Below, in pieces: positions 63,117 through 64,000 of a stretch of DNA of 64,000 bases (its first letter is position 1; every line of letters begins with the position of its first letter). The position numbers and the translations under genes were made by a program. Under the pieces are notes generated by a model. It was not told the DNA's origin, did not search any database, and was given only the letters and a program-made list of their open reading frames with translations. Source of the DNA: Rhizobiales bacterium UBA1912. Its GTDB lineage: Bacteria; Pseudomonadota; Alphaproteobacteria; Rhizobiales; Devosiaceae. Where the stretch lies: positions 84,251 through 148,250 of the forward strand of contig DDGC01000014.1 of NCBI GenBank assembly GCA_002337455.1, written 5' to 3'.

Positions 63117-64000
63117 TCATGGCCTCTGTTTTGATGAAGTCCGGACAGAAGTCCTGAACCGCTTTTGCATTTCCAGCCGCGCCGCCATCGCCGCATCGCG
63201 GCTCCGCGTCAGGATTTCGCGCGCCTTGTAAGCAGCGGTTCCTGCCACGTATGCGGGCCAGTGCGAAGCAAAATTCATTGTCGGCGGCAAGGGGCTGATA
63301 TGGCCCGCATCGCCCACCATGCCGCTTTTGAACTGATGCAGCCCCGCAAAGCCATCGGTGCCGCCAAGATCGTAGAGTCTGGCGTTGGTGTTATCACGCA
63401 GCCAGCCGATGATTTGCCAATGCAACAGATACCCGGCGCGCAGGTCCAGCGCTGCATCGTCGGTCGCGCCATAAAGATAGCAGGCCGTCTCCCCGGCCGT
63501 GAAGATCGCCGCCCCCGCGATGGTCTTTTCCCCTTGCGAGACGAAAAACAGTTCCGGACGCGCCGTCCCGTCGGGCATGGCCATCAGCCCATCGAGCGTA
63601 TCAATGCCCGAATGATCGGCGAACAGTTTGCGCTCGCTCATCGCCTGATAGAGCGTCATGAAACGCCCGATGTCGTCCGGCGTACCCACGGCAAATTCAA
63701 GTCCGGCCTTCATCGCCTTGCGCAGATTGTAGCGCCATTTCTGGCTGAACGCGGCCAGCCGCGCCTCATCGTCGAGCGAAACATCGACCACATAGCGCAT
63801 AGGGTATTTGACGCCAACGCCCGGCCTGAACCCGCGCCCGGCAAGTATTTCGACCATGCCGTTGACCTCGCCGGCTTCGGCGTGAGGCATGATCGAAACC
63901 ATCATGGAGCGCTTTTGCGCGTATTCGGCCACCAGCGTATCGATCATCCGTCCCATGACAGCGTCGCGATCCGTGCCCTCGTTCCGGGCAAGAAACGGCC
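63117..64000 (-). CDS. FemAB-like GNAT-superfamily protein, 5' end outside the window
   Basis: The frame is open from the right edge to the stop at 63117; an internal ATG at 63956 exists, but the codons before it continue in frame to the edge, so the true start is probably outside. Visible segments are DEARLAAFSQKWRYNLRKAM, a FemAB signature, and YLYGATDDAALDLRAGYLLH followed by LGGTDGFAGLHQFKSGM. FemAB-like proteins transfer aminoacyl groups from tRNA to peptidoglycan precursors or act in polysaccharide modification. In alphaproteobacteria they often sit in exopolysaccharide clusters, which fits the flippase gene 71 bp away. Confidence 0.85.
   Translation of the reverse strand, partial: PFLARNEGTDRDAVMGRMIDTLVAEYAQKRSMMVSIMPHAEAGEVNGMVEILAGRGFRPGVGVKYPMRYVVDVSLDDEARLAAFSQKWRYNLRKAMKAGLEFAVGTPDDIGRFMTLYQAMSERKLFADHSGIDTLDGLMAMPDGTARPELFFVSQGEKTIAGAAIFTAGETACYLYGATDDAALDLRAGYLLHWQIIGWLRDNTNARLYDLGGTDGFAGLHQFKSGMVGDAGHISPLPPTMNFASHWPAYVAGTAAYKAREILTRSRDAAMAARLEMQKRFRTSVRTSSKQRP

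Overview
This GC-rich 64 kb window has the gene content and order of an alphaproteobacterial chromosome. A Hyphomicrobiales member of the Devosia/Pelagibacterium kind fits best. The evidence is a FlbT/FlaF/FliX flagellar set, CtrA-type TTAA-N7-TTAA boxes, a zinc-less DksA, a giant apolipoprotein-like growth-pole-ring protein, and families of dispersed palindromic intergenic repeats. The taxonomic assignment is inference; no rRNA or tRNA gene is visible. Almost every base is coding or a short intergenic repeat. I see no prophage, insertion sequence or CRISPR array.

Region 1 (1-25.8 kb) is a large flagellar locus. A leftward operon (fliL, fliM, a DUF6468 gene, motE-like, and a large exported protein cut by the left edge) diverges from a rightward flgF-flgG-flgA-flgH operon. 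After an interruption (M32 carboxypeptidase, outer-membrane barrel, ABC-F ATPase, dksA), fliX diverges from flgI-flgJ-flgN. Two long flagellin paralogues follow, then the flagellin regulators flbT and flaF, converging on flgL, flgK and flgE. Canonical sigma-54 sequences (GG-N10-GC) precede flgF, flgI and flgE, and CtrA-like boxes sit in four intergenic regions. This suggests a Caulobacter-style transcriptional hierarchy.

Region 2 (26-33.5 kb) is mixed: an ATPase next to metA, a possible BrnA-like/GNAT pair, a ycjX-DUF697 pair, and two small exported paralogues with no known function.

Region 3 (33.5-40 kb) is assimilatory sulfate reduction: cysG, a DUF2849 gene, cysI, a cysH fused to DUF934, then a ferredoxin reductase and a 2Fe-2S ferredoxin that could supply electrons.

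Region 4 (40-49.6 kb) holds a small DUF2798 membrane protein, a secreted phosphoesterase, a second ferredoxin, an Hpt protein, and the 1784-residue growth-pole-ring-like protein. The Hpt and giant-protein genes diverge around a perfect CtrA box.

Region 5 (49.6-64 kb) contains a probable plcP-agt operon for phosphate-sparing membrane lipid remodelling, a second PlcP-like paralogue, transporters, a GH3 N-acetylhexosaminidase, a CHASE2-PAS-GGDEF-EAL protein with a degenerate GGDEF site, acetyl-CoA synthetase, a flippase, and a FemAB-like GNAT protein cut by the right edge.
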